Source of the DNA: Vibrio litoralis DSM 17657
GTDB lineage: Bacteria > Pseudomonadota > Gammaproteobacteria > Enterobacterales > Vibrionaceae
Reading direction: 5' to 3'
Length of the DNA: 64,000 bases
NCBI RefSeq assembly: GCF_000426765.1
Contig: NZ_AUFZ01000016.1
Coordinates: 248,001-312,000, forward strand
The notes beneath the pieces are model-generated. The model was not told the origin of the DNA, did no database searches, and saw only the letters and a list, made by a program, of their open reading frames with translations. A program made the translations under genes and the position numbers. This document shows, in pieces, positions 45,058 through 53,437 of this stretch (positions are counted from its first letter, which is position 1; each line of letters begins with the position of its first letter).

Positions 45058-46674
45058 ATGCAGAAATCTCTAATATCGTGTGCTGTTGTGCTTGCTTTAA
45101 CTTCATGTGCAGTAACCGCTGCAGTTGTTGAAGATGGTGATGTTCTTGCTCAAGAACAACATTTAGTTCGGGGAAATGGTGCTGAACCAAGTACGCTTGA
45201 TCCATCATTCGTTAACTCGGGAATGCCTGGTGATATTATTGTAAACGATATGTTTGAGGGGTTATTGGTTGAAAACTCACAAGGAGAGGTTATTCCTGGT
45301 CAAGCAATTAAATGGCAAACTTCTGATGATGGGAAAGAGATAACGTTTACTTTACGTAATGATTTGCAATGGTCGAATGGTGAACCAATATTAGCTTCTG
45401 ATTTTGTATTTGGGTGGCAGCGAGCGGTGGATCCTAAAACTGGAAACAATACGAGTCATTATTTTATAACTGCTAATGTTTTGAATGCTAAAGAAATATT
45501 GAGTGGAGAAAAACCTAGCTCAGAGCTTGGTATCAAAGCATTAAATGATAAAGTTATTCAAATTAATTTAGAAAAACCAACACCATACTTTTTAAGTTTA
45601 ATGAGTATTAAAACGTTTTTCCCATTACCTCAGAAAGTTGTTGAAAAATATGGAGATAAATGGACCCGACCAGAAAATATAGTGACGAATGGTGCTTATA
45701 TTTTGACGAAGTGGGTTCCAAATGAATATGTCGAAGTTGTTCGTAATGACAAATATTGGAATGATAATAAAACGATCATTAACAAAGTCACCTACTTAGG
45801 ATTATCATCGCAATCGGCAGAGCTCACACGCTTTCAATCAGGTGAAATTGATATGACTAATAGAGTTCAATTGGAATATTATCAAAAGTTAATGAAAGAA
45901 AACCCTGAATTGATAAAAGCGCAGCCTTTATTAGGTACTTATTTATATTCTTTTAATACGAAGCAAAAGCCATTTAACGATGTTCGTGTTAGAAAGGCGC
46001 TAAGTATGGCTGTAAACCGAGATATTTTGGTTGAAAAAGTGACTGCTCAAGGTGAACCTGCTGCATATTCGTTAGTACCGTCAACCATCCCAAATTACGA
46101 GTCTAGTCTTCCCGAATTTTCAAGTTTAAGTCAAAAAGCACGTATGGAAGATGCCATGCAATTGTTGGCACAAGCAGGCTTTGATAAACAAAATCCGTTA
46201 CAGTTTACTTTGACTTATAACACGAGTGAAAATCATAAAAAGATTGCATTGGCTTTGGCGTCTATGTGGAAACCGCTAGGAGTAAAGGTTGAGTTACAGA
46301 ATATGGAATGGCAGTCATATGTAGCAAGTAAGGGGACGGGGGATTACCAAGTTGCGCGTTCTTGGGCGTTCGCAGATTATCCAGAGCCATCTGGTTTATT
46401 AGATGCGTTTACTTGTGACCATATATCAAACGAAAGCGGTTACTGCGATCCGAAATTTGATGAGTTAATGATAAAGGCAGGGAATGAGCCAGAAAAAGGG
46501 AAACGATATCAGTTATACCAAGAAGCAGAAAAACGACTGAATCAAGCTGAACCTTTTATTCCTTTACATCACTATATGCATACCCGAATAGTGCGCGAAA
46601 CACTAAAAGGTTTTCCGGCCAATAATTCGAAAGGGAATATCTACGCAAAAGACATGTATTTTATTGAAAAATAA
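45058..46674 (+). CDS. Oligopeptide-binding protein, OppA-like
   Basis: A 538-residue SBP family 5 protein. The mature start (EQHLVRGNGAEPSTLDPSFVNSGMPGDIIVNDMFEGLL) and the C-terminus (EAEKRLNQAEPFIPLHHYMHTRIVR) match E. coli OppA/MppA. The signal peptide contains LTSC (Cys17), which fits a lipobox, but cleavage at AVTAA is equally possible. No permease or ATPase genes are adjacent, so it must use an Opp complex encoded elsewhere. AAGGGAATC precedes the ATG. Confidence 0.93.
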   Translation: MQKSLISCAVVLALTSCAVTAAVVEDGDVLAQEQHLVRGNGAEPSTLDPSFVNSGMPGDIIVNDMFEGLLVENSQGEVIPGQAIKWQTSDDGKEITFTLRNDLQWSNGEPILASDFVFGWQRAVDPKTGNNTSHYFITANVLNAKEILSGEKPSSELGIKALNDKVIQINLEKPTPYFLSLMSIKTFFPLPQKVVEKYGDKWTRPENIVTNGAYILTKWVPNEYVEVVRNDKYWNDNKTIINKVTYLGLSSQSAELTRFQSGEIDMTNRVQLEYYQKLMKENPELIKAQPLLGTYLYSFNTKQKPFNDVRVRKALSMAVNRDILVEKVTAQGEPAAYSLVPSTIPNYESSLPEFSSLSQKARMEDAMQLLAQAGFDKQNPLQFTLTYNTSENHKKIALALASMWKPLGVKVELQNMEWQSYVASKGTGDYQVARSWAFADYPEPSGLLDAFTCDHISNESGYCDPKFDELMIKAGNEPEKGKRYQLYQEAEKRLNQAEPFIPLHHYMHTRIVRETLKGFPANNSKGNIYAKDMYFIEK

Positions 46675-46690
46675 AGAATGTGTTATTAAT

Positions 46691-46725
46691 AAAGTAACCT
46701 GCTACCTTGCCGGTTACTTTATTTA
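46691..46725. terminator. Bidirectional terminator
   Basis: AAAGTAACC (46691-46699) pairs with GGTTACTTT (46712-46720), followed by ATTTA. It lies between the convergent oppA-like and yjeH-like genes. Confidence 0.85.
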
Positions 46726-46739
46726 AGCGATTTAATCCG

Positions 46740-48005
46740 TCAAGAATTTGGTGAGATGATAGAGCTTGTTATAAATCGTTTCCAAGGCAGCATAAGCAGA
46801 GCAAAAATAACCAAAGCGTAGAGCATACTCCAGCCTAAACAGGCAAATACAATCACACACAGTAGAGTCGAAATCCCAGCCAGATATTTTGCCCAACCTT
46901 TTAATAAGCGGTAAGCAGAAAGCATCGCCAATAAATACAACAGAACGAATACGCTGTTAGCCAGTTTCACCAATACTTCGAGATCTAATTGAACAATATG
47001 ACCTAGGCTAATCGATAAAAAAAGTATCGCCGCTACCGCATAAGTTGCCCACGTTGGAACGCCACGTTTAGAAAGGACCGCCAGACGGTTGGTTGGACGA
47101 TATTCTCTGGCTTGAGCCCAGACTAGGCGAATCATACTTTGAGTATATAAGTTGATGCTTGCAAAGCAGGCAAAGTAGCCGATAACGGTGATCACCATAC
47201 TTAAACCATTACCTAATAACTGTTCGCTCAGCCAAGGAATCGAACTATGCGCAGCAATATTGGGTTCAAAAGCATGAAATTTTAAAATCACTACCGAGCA
47301 AGCCCAGTAAATAAAGCCTGCTAGAAAACAACCAAGAATTATCGCGATAGGGAAGTCTCGTTGTGGATTTTTAAATTCTTCCCCCATATGCGAAAAAGCT
47401 TCTATGCCAACAAAGCACCAAAACATCACCGCCAGCGCGCTACCTAGTGGTAAAGCGGCAGAGGCATTTAAGCTTGGCATTGGTATGTCAGCTAGCCCGA
47501 TATCGCCCTTCCAAAAGAACACCGCCACTAAGGCTAAAATACTCAAAGCAATTAATGCCTGAAATTGAGATGAAGATTTACTCCCAAGTAACGTTAAACT
47601 TAAGATCAGCAATAAACTGATGACCTCAGCCATATATTGATGTGCCATAAAAGTCGGTAGTAGTTCTTTACCAAAACCGCCCGCAAGGGTAATCGCAGCA
47701 GGTAGTCCAACAGGTAATACACTTAAAAATAACCAAGCGACACTGCGTTCAACTTTGCTATTGAAAGCCTTGCGAACAAAATAGGCGGTGCCACCCGCAT
47801 TGGGGAATTGTCGGCCAAGAAGGGCAAAAGTGAGCGCGATAGGACAAATCGCTAATAACAGAATTAACCAAGCCCATAATGACCATTCGCCAGCCAAGTT
47901 TGCGGCAATGGCTGGGATCATAAATAACCCAGTGCCTAATAATGTAGTTGAAAGTTGTCCAACGCCACCTAATAAGGTGATTTCTTTTTTTAATTCTTGG
48001 CTCAT
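46740..48005 (-). CDS. yjeH: Amino-acid exporter, YjeH family
   Basis: A 421-residue APC-superfamily transporter with about twelve helices. Its N-terminus (LLGGVGQLSTTLLGTGLFMIPAIAA) and MFWCFVGIEAFSHMGEEFKNPQRDFP closely follow E. coli YjeH, an exporter of methionine and branched-chain amino acids. Monocistronic. The substrate is inferred from the family. Confidence 0.9.
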   Translation of the reverse strand: MSQELKKEITLLGGVGQLSTTLLGTGLFMIPAIAANLAGEWSLWAWLILLLAICPIALTFALLGRQFPNAGGTAYFVRKAFNSKVERSVAWLFLSVLPVGLPAAITLAGGFGKELLPTFMAHQYMAEVISLLLILSLTLLGSKSSSQFQALIALSILALVAVFFWKGDIGLADIPMPSLNASAALPLGSALAVMFWCFVGIEAFSHMGEEFKNPQRDFPIAIILGCFLAGFIYWACSVVILKFHAFEPNIAAHSSIPWLSEQLLGNGLSMVITVIGYFACFASINLYTQSMIRLVWAQAREYRPTNRLAVLSKRGVPTWATYAVAAILFLSISLGHIVQLDLEVLVKLANSVFVLLYLLAMLSAYRLLKGWAKYLAGISTLLCVIVFACLGWSMLYALVIFALLMLPWKRFITSSIISPNS

Positions 48006-48051
48006 TGTCGCTCGCTTAAAGGTAGATAGGCATAGCAGTGAATAATCGGCT

Positions 48052-49008
48052 TTACATTAGCCCAAAGCTTGAAAGTACCACAATTCCTAAGGTTGTCGTT
48101 ATCATCGAACCAACGGTCGTTAGGGCGATGATATTGGCGGCTAAGGTGGCATTACCGCCCATTGCTCTTGCCATAACATAACTTGCCGCGGCGGCAGGAG
48201 AAGCGGTCATAAAGAAGATAATGCCAAGTTCTAAGCCACGGAATCCATACCAAAATCCCCCTAATGTGATGAGTAGAGGGCAGAGAATAAGTTTGTAGCT
48301 ACTTGAGATAATATTGGACGCTTTATCGTGACGCAGTTCGCTAATATTGAGAGAACCGCCGGTGCAGAGCAGGGCGAGTGGGAGTGTCATGTTAGCAAAG
48401 TACTGCCCAGTGTGAATCATCATATCAGGGACGGGAATCGATAACTCATGAATCGCAAAGGCGAACACAATCGCAATGATTAAAGGGTTCTTGACGATCG
48501 AAATCAGCATATTGCGGTAGGTACTCAAGTTTGATTGCTGACTTCGCGGCGATAAGGTAATCACCGCTAAAATATTATACAAAACGGTAATCGCGGCGAC
48601 GTAAATCGCAGCAAGAGCCACACCTTGTTCTCCATACGCATTGGCCACATAAGCTAAACCGATAATGCCAGTATTAGACCGAAACGCACCCTGAATGATC
48701 ACCCCGTGTTGATGGTTGTCTGTTAATAGCCATTTGACCGTAAAAGTAGCCAGTAAGAAAAAGGCAATATTGGCAATGAGGCCATAGGTGACTAAGGGGA
48801 AGCTGCTGTCGCTAATTGAATCGGATTTAATAATACTTAAAAACAGTAGGGCGGGTAGTGTGACTTTAAATACTAACTTGGAAGCGGTATCGATAAACGG
48901 TTCATCAATGATTTGAAAACGTCTGAGCAGGATCCCCAGTAGTAACATCAAACAAATGGGGCCAGTAATAGTGGCGGAAAAGAGAAACTGCTCAATGATG
49001 CCTGACAT
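48052..49008 (-). CDS. AEC family transporter
   Basis: A 318-residue auxin-efflux-carrier-family protein with ten predicted helices. ATG 49008 (MSGIIEQFLFSATITGPICLMLLLGILLRRF) gives the usual N-terminus; earlier starts at 49047 (ATG) or 49068 (TTG) add residues without homology. GGA lies 7 nt upstream. In bacteria these carriers move dicarboxylates or other organic acids. Its promoter region holds the seven-copy 7-mer repeat. Confidence 0.9.
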   Translation of the reverse strand: MSGIIEQFLFSATITGPICLMLLLGILLRRFQIIDEPFIDTASKLVFKVTLPALLFLSIIKSDSISDSSFPLVTYGLIANIAFFLLATFTVKWLLTDNHQHGVIIQGAFRSNTGIIGLAYVANAYGEQGVALAAIYVAAITVLYNILAVITLSPRSQQSNLSTYRNMLISIVKNPLIIAIVFAFAIHELSIPVPDMMIHTGQYFANMTLPLALLCTGGSLNISELRHDKASNIISSSYKLILCPLLITLGGFWYGFRGLELGIIFFMTASPAAAASYVMARAMGGNATLAANIIALTTVGSMITTTLGIVVLSSFGLM

Positions 49009-49108
49009 GATTAATCCATTAAATATCAGTGGCGAAAGGATAGACATTTTTATCACATTTAGATTCAATAAAAAATGGACTTGATGATAAATTCATCATT
49101 TAAAAACG

Positions 49109-49157
49109 ATATAAAATATAAAATATAAAATATAAAATATAAAATATAAAATATAAA
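49109..49157. repeat. Seven tandem copies of ATATAAA
   Basis: The heptamer ATATAAA is repeated exactly seven times (49 bp) and then breaks into ATC. It lies about 100 bp upstream of the AEC gene (minus) and about 76 bp upstream of the hydrolase gene (plus), so it sits within the shared promoter region. Each unit creates TATAAA, a -10-like sequence. Perfect short tandem repeats are prone to slipped-strand length change. Confidence 0.97.
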
Positions 49158-49232
49158 ATCTTGCCTTTGCCTTTCATGATTGTAACCATGCTTGGCTTTG
49201 TGCGTGATTGGCCGCTTTAAATAGGATAGGTG

Positions 49233-50084
49233 ATGAGCAATAAAATATATTTCAATACTCCAAGTCGTTTTAGTTTAAAACGCAGTTTGGTGAATGTGTC
49301 TACTCGCTTACATCACACACTTGCGCGTAAACATGCGATCAAAACGGCGAAGAAGTTATTGCTTACGCCTGCACGTTTAAAGGTCAAAAATTCAGAGCCT
49401 AAAGGTTTAATCCGCGGCAAAGTGACGAGTCCACAAGGTCAATTAACGACCTACACATTAGGTAGTGGGCCAATATGGCTAATTACCCATGGTTGGTCGG
49501 GCTCTACTTCTCAGTTTTATCCATTAATGGAACATATTGCTCAACAAGGCTTTACTGTACTAGCCTTTGATTATGCTGGCCATGGTGAAAGTGAAGGGCA
49601 GTTTGGCCACTTGCCGGCTTTTGTTGATGCGCTTGAAGTCATTGCTGATTCTTGTGACGACATTGTCGGTGTTGTGGCTCACAGTATGGGAAGCGCCGCA
49701 GTACTTGAATCTAAGCATCAAAAGTTTCAATCAGTACCTCTTTTGCTGGTGGCTCCAGTGTTAAATTATTTAGAGAACCTGATGCAAGCGGTGAGTCGTT
49801 CGGGCTTTTCTATGAAACTATTCAACGCCGTGATTGCGGAAGTCGAGCAAGAATACCAATACCCACTGCAACGTATTAATCCACAGCAACATCTACTTGA
49901 ACGTCAAGTAACTACGCTGATTGTTCACGATCCGGATGATAAAATCGCGAACTTTTCCATTAGTGCAGAAATGGCAAAGCAAAGCTCGTGGGTAGAATTA
50001 GTTGCTGCAGCCAGTTATGGGCATAGCCGCATCATGAAATCTCAAGAAGTCATGGATAGTTTTGATTCGCTATCGAAAAAATAA
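49233..50084 (+). CDS. Alpha/beta hydrolase
   Basis: A 283-residue serine hydrolase. Oxyanion motif HGWSGS near 86-91, nucleophile elbow VAHSMGS with Ser near 151, acid in HDPDDKI and His in SYGHSRIM complete the triad. ATG 49233 is preferred over GTG 49230 (AGGATAGG lies upstream). No signal peptide. Substrate unknown; lysophospholipase- or esterase-like. Confidence 0.92.
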   Translation: MSNKIYFNTPSRFSLKRSLVNVSTRLHHTLARKHAIKTAKKLLLTPARLKVKNSEPKGLIRGKVTSPQGQLTTYTLGSGPIWLITHGWSGSTSQFYPLMEHIAQQGFTVLAFDYAGHGESEGQFGHLPAFVDALEVIADSCDDIVGVVAHSMGSAAVLESKHQKFQSVPLLLVAPVLNYLENLMQAVSRSGFSMKLFNAVIAEVEQEYQYPLQRINPQQHLLERQVTTLIVHDPDDKIANFSISAEMAKQSSWVELVAAASYGHSRIMKSQEVMDSFDSLSKK

Positions 50085-50157
50085 AGCTTGAGCTCTCGCC
50101 TAGGTTTGTATACAACATAGGCAAGTTAATTAAGTATACTTTCATAAGGATATGAAG

Positions 50158-50439
50158 ATGATAAAAGAAAATGCCTACTTTGATGGCAATGTAAAATCAC
50201 TTGGCTTTACTCAGCAAGACGGTGATAGCAGCGTCGGTGTTATGGTGGCAGGGGAATATACTTTCGGTACCGCTGCACCAGAGCGAATGACTGTGATTAA
50301 AGGTGCACTGACGGTGAAACTACCGAATACTCAAGAATGGATCACCTACCAAGCGGGTGAATCGTTTAATGTGATTGGTGATTCATCGTTTGATCTACAA
50401 GTACCCGTCGATACTGCTTATTTGTGTGAGTACTTGTAA
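50158..50439 (+). CDS. ppnP: Pyrimidine/purine nucleoside phosphorylase
   Basis: A 93-residue cupin-like enzyme (formerly DUF1255, E. coli YaiE, 94 residues). It carries [40 protein letters not shown] and YLCEYL. It splits nucleosides with phosphate, with broad base specificity. ATG 50158 has AAGGA 7 nt upstream; ATG 50152 is too close to it. Confidence 0.96.
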   Translation: MIKENAYFDGNVKSLGFTQQDGDSSVGVMVAGEYTFGTAAPERMTVIKGALTVKLPNTQEWITYQAGESFNVIGDSSFDLQVPVDTAYLCEYL

Positions 50440-50471
50440 GCAGGCTTAGTCTGATTATGTAACTGTATTAA

Positions 50472-50505
50472 AAACATGGGGTGATTTACTGCCCATGTTT
50501 TTTTA
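50472..50505 (+). terminator. Terminator of ppnP
   Basis: AAACATGGG (50472-50480) pairs with CCCATGTTT (50492-50500), 11-nt loop, followed by TTTTATTTT. Confidence 0.93.
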
Positions 50506-50672
50506 TTTTCGTTACTGAATACCTCCTCGCGTTAACCTCAACCACTCCTATTTTGTTAAAAGATCCCCTACAATTTGTAATCACTTTATATCAATGGGAT
50601 GATTAAGCTTCTCCCTGAAAGTTTTAGAGCGGCATGATGCCAACACAAGCTCGATATGTATAAAGGAATAGC

Positions 50673-52559
50673 ATGAGTGCAATAGCGGCGATTCGCCCTC
50701 TGATACTGCTCTGTATCAGTTCTTTCTTTTTAATGATTAGCCACGGTTTAAGTGGTTTATTACTTCCTGTGCGATTGGCCGATGAGAGTGTTGATGTCCA
50801 ATCGATAGGTGTGATTTTATCGTTATATTCTGTTGGCTTTTTGTTTGGTGCGATTTGGGCGAAAAAGATCTTACGCCGAATTGGCTTAGTCCGTACTTTT
50901 GCGATGTGTGGCAGCTTGGCCGCGACTGCGATTTTGATCATGGGGCTCGATTTTAATACCTATGTCTGGTCGATAATGCGCGCGGTGATGGGCTTTTGTA
51001 TTGCTTGTGCAATGGGAACACTTGACACTTGGTATAATAGCGTTTCAACAGAGTCCAACCGCGGTAAAGTTTTGGCAGTGAACCAAGTCGTCATACTTGC
51101 TGCGATAACTTTGGGGCAGTTTGGCTTGGTTCTCGCACCACCAAGTCAAGCTACTTTATTTATTATCTGTGGTTTATTGTTCAGTATTTCGATTAGTCCA
51201 GTGGTGTTTATTTCTCATTTTGAGCCGAAGATTGAAACCTTCACCCCGATTTCTTACCGTGAACTTTTCTCGCTTTCCCCTTTAGGTTTTGTGGCCTGTT
51301 TTTTGTGTGGCGTACTGTATTCCATCGTAATGAACATTTTGCCGTTATATGCCAATGATGTCGGTATGGATAAGCTGCAAATCTCGATGTTTATGGGGGC
51401 GGCAACCGCTGGCGGGATTATTTTACAACTGCCAATTGGCTATTTATCCGATCGTTTTGAACGCCGTAAAGTGATCTTATCGGTTTGTTGTGTTCTGTTA
51501 CTTTCTACTCTCTTTTTAGCATTTAGTTTAAGTCAATCGACGTTTACTTTGTCGCTCATGCTGGTGGCAATAATGATGGGGATCATTGCTTGTTTATACC
51601 CATTGAGTATTTCGGAAACCTTCGACAGAGCACTGAAAACACAATTAGTGCCGGTGTTATCAGGTTTATTATGTGTCTACGCCATAGGTTGTATCGTTGG
51701 ACCATATTCAGGCTCTATGGTGATTAAAACTTGGGGTAATGATGCATTGTTTTCTTTACTTAGCTTGTTGGAATTTGGCTTAGTGATTTTCATCTTGTAT
51801 CGCATGTCTGTTAGGCAAGCTCGCCCAGTAGAGGATCAAGAGCAGTTTGTTATGCACACTCCATCATCTATTTCGGAAGAGTTGGATCCTAGGACCGAAT
51901 ATCATGAGTATTCAGCGCCGTTCGAGCGAGCCTTTGAGCAATTTCAGCTGCACTTAACAAAGGGAAGTGGCGATGCTATCCGATACTTAAAAACCCTTTC
52001 TCAAGTCCAGCCTGAGTGGGTGATCCCGCTTATCAGAAGAGTGCCAGATCTAAGTCAATTAGATTTAATCGCCCTATACAGAGTGCTGTCGTTAACCGCA
52101 TCAGAGCGCTTAGATGAGTACGTATCGGTGGTGAGTGAGTTAGATTACCAACAAGCAGAAAAACTGGCCGCTTGGTTATTTGATAAAGAGCCAGAAGGGG
52201 CTTATGCATCGTTAGCTGCCATGACCACCGCAAATGACAACGAATCTATTGGTATGATTGAAACCTTAGTTGAATCTCACCCTGAGAAATTATCAGAGTT
52301 CACGCAACAGCTGGTGGATAATGTGGTTGAAAGTACAGAAAGTATGCGTGCTGCCGATAGAGAAGCGGCAGATATGAATCATGCAGTTGCTGATTTACTC
52401 TCAACGGTAGAACAATCCGCACCACAACATACTCAAGAACTGGTAGCGATTATAGAAGAAGCCATCGCTGAGCATGAATTGGATAGCAGCGTGTTTGATT
52501 TGCCTAATGAAGAGGGGGAAAACCAAGCAGACAGTGATAGCTCAACTAAACTAGGGTAA
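50673..52559 (+). CDS. MFS transporter with long C-terminal domain
   Basis: A 628-residue protein. Residues 1-380 are a YcaD-like major facilitator with twelve helices, including the GYLSDRFERRKV loop between helices. Residues about 382-628 are hydrophilic, acidic and helical (LSQVQPEWVIPLIRRVPDLSQLDLIALYRVL; ESTESMRAADREAADMNHAVADLLSTVEQ) and resemble no transporter domain I know. The tail probably lies in the cytoplasm and could be a regulatory or scaffold module. AAAGGAATAGC precedes the ATG. Confidence 0.85.
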   Translation: MSAIAAIRPLILLCISSFFLMISHGLSGLLLPVRLADESVDVQSIGVILSLYSVGFLFGAIWAKKILRRIGLVRTFAMCGSLAATAILIMGLDFNTYVWSIMRAVMGFCIACAMGTLDTWYNSVSTESNRGKVLAVNQVVILAAITLGQFGLVLAPPSQATLFIICGLLFSISISPVVFISHFEPKIETFTPISYRELFSLSPLGFVACFLCGVLYSIVMNILPLYANDVGMDKLQISMFMGAATAGGIILQLPIGYLSDRFERRKVILSVCCVLLLSTLFLAFSLSQSTFTLSLMLVAIMMGIIACLYPLSISETFDRALKTQLVPVLSGLLCVYAIGCIVGPYSGSMVIKTWGNDALFSLLSLLEFGLVIFILYRMSVRQARPVEDQEQFVMHTPSSISEELDPRTEYHEYSAPFERAFEQFQLHLTKGSGDAIRYLKTLSQVQPEWVIPLIRRVPDLSQLDLIALYRVLSLTASERLDEYVSVVSELDYQQAEKLAAWLFDKEPEGAYASLAAMTTANDNESIGMIETLVESHPEKLSEFTQQLVDNVVESTESMRAADREAADMNHAVADLLSTVEQSAPQHTQELVAIIEEAIAEHELDSSVFDLPNEEGENQADSDSSTKLG

Positions 52560-52630
52560 AAATAGAGACAATATTATTTATAAGGTAAAATGTAATTTTA
52601 TCTTAGTTAAGCTTACTTCTTGGAGTGTTT

Positions 52631-53185
52631 ATGTCTATTACTGTGCTTGATCCTAAAACAGCATTGATTGTTATTGATTTACAAAAGGGCATTTTAGCGC
52701 TGCCAACTTGCCATGACACCGATCCTGTTGTAGAAAAATCTTGTCAGTTAATTAATGCGTTTCGTGATAATCAGCTGCCAGTTGTTTTAGTCAATGTTGC
52801 GGGTGGCGCACCAGGTCGTAACGAGCAAGCGGCTTCACATGGTGAGCTTCCTGCTGATTGGGCAGATCTTGATGCACGTTTAAATGTTAAGCCCAGTGAT
52901 CACTTAGTAACCAAGAAAACGTGGGGCGCATTCACCAACACGGATTTAGATGAATATTTGAAAGCGAACGCGGTGACTCAAGTGGTTGTCGTTGGTGTTG
53001 CAACCAGCATCGGTGTGGAATCAACCGCTCGCCAAGCATGGGAACTAGGTTATAACGTAACGCTAGCCACTGACGCCATGACAGATTTAAACCTAGATAC
53101 GCACAATAACAGCGTGAATTTAATCTTCCCTCGTTTAGCGGAAACAGGCTCAACACAAGATGTGCTTGATTTACTGAACGCATAA
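52631..53185 (+). CDS. Isochorismatase-family hydrolase lacking the catalytic Cys
   Basis: A 184-residue cysteine-hydrolase-fold protein. Asp17 (ALIVIDLQKG) and Lys95/96 (VTKKTWGAF) of the triad are present, but the nucleophile position in VVGVATSIGVESTARQA is Gly128 where most family members have Cys. True isochorismatases such as PhzD also lack that Cys, so an enol-ether hydrolase-type reaction is possible. ATG 52631 has GGAG 5 nt upstream. Confidence 0.9.
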   Translation: MSITVLDPKTALIVIDLQKGILALPTCHDTDPVVEKSCQLINAFRDNQLPVVLVNVAGGAPGRNEQAASHGELPADWADLDARLNVKPSDHLVTKKTWGAFTNTDLDEYLKANAVTQVVVVGVATSIGVESTARQAWELGYNVTLATDAMTDLNLDTHNNSVNLIFPRLAETGSTQDVLDLLNA

Positions 53186-53190
53186 TAAGA

Positions 53191-53372
53191 TTAATACCAA
53201 TCGCACTAATTATCTGATCATTCTTGCTTGTGAAAAGCCTCGATAACTGCGTTATACTTTTCGTTTATAAAGAAGTTAATTGTAGAATAACTACTTATCG
53301 AAAATTTATGCCTTGTTCTCAAGGCTTTTTCCTTCGCAATTTCTGAACATCTAATTAATTTGATTGGTATAA
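53191..53372. repeat. Imperfect palindromic intergenic element, copy 2
   Basis: About 182 bp with imperfect terminal inverted repeats of about 38 bp (TTAATACCAATC... and ...GATTGGTATAA), inner AAAAGCCT (53233-53240) with AGGCTTTT (53322-53329), and CGATAA (53241-53246) with TTATCG (53305-53310). Core GTAGAATAACTAC (53282-53294) corresponds to ATAGAATAACTAT in the 33905 element. No coding capacity. Looks like a MITE or an extragenic palindrome of Vibrio type. Confidence 0.8.
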
Positions 53373-53386
53373 GAAAAACAAAAAGA

Positions 53387-53420
53387 GGCCGAATAGTGGA
53401 TTATTCGGCCCTTTTGTTTT
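53387..53420. terminator. Bidirectional terminator
   Basis: GGCCGAATA (53387-53395) pairs with TATTCGGCC (53402-53410). A-rich left and T-rich right flanks (CTTTTGTTTT) serve both convergent neighbours. Confidence 0.92.
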
Positions 53421-53437
53421 AGATGTGCTAGCAATAA

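Noticed and set aside
49109..49157. CRISPR-like array
   Set aside because: The units are 7 bp and directly adjacent with no spacers; this is a simple tandem repeat.
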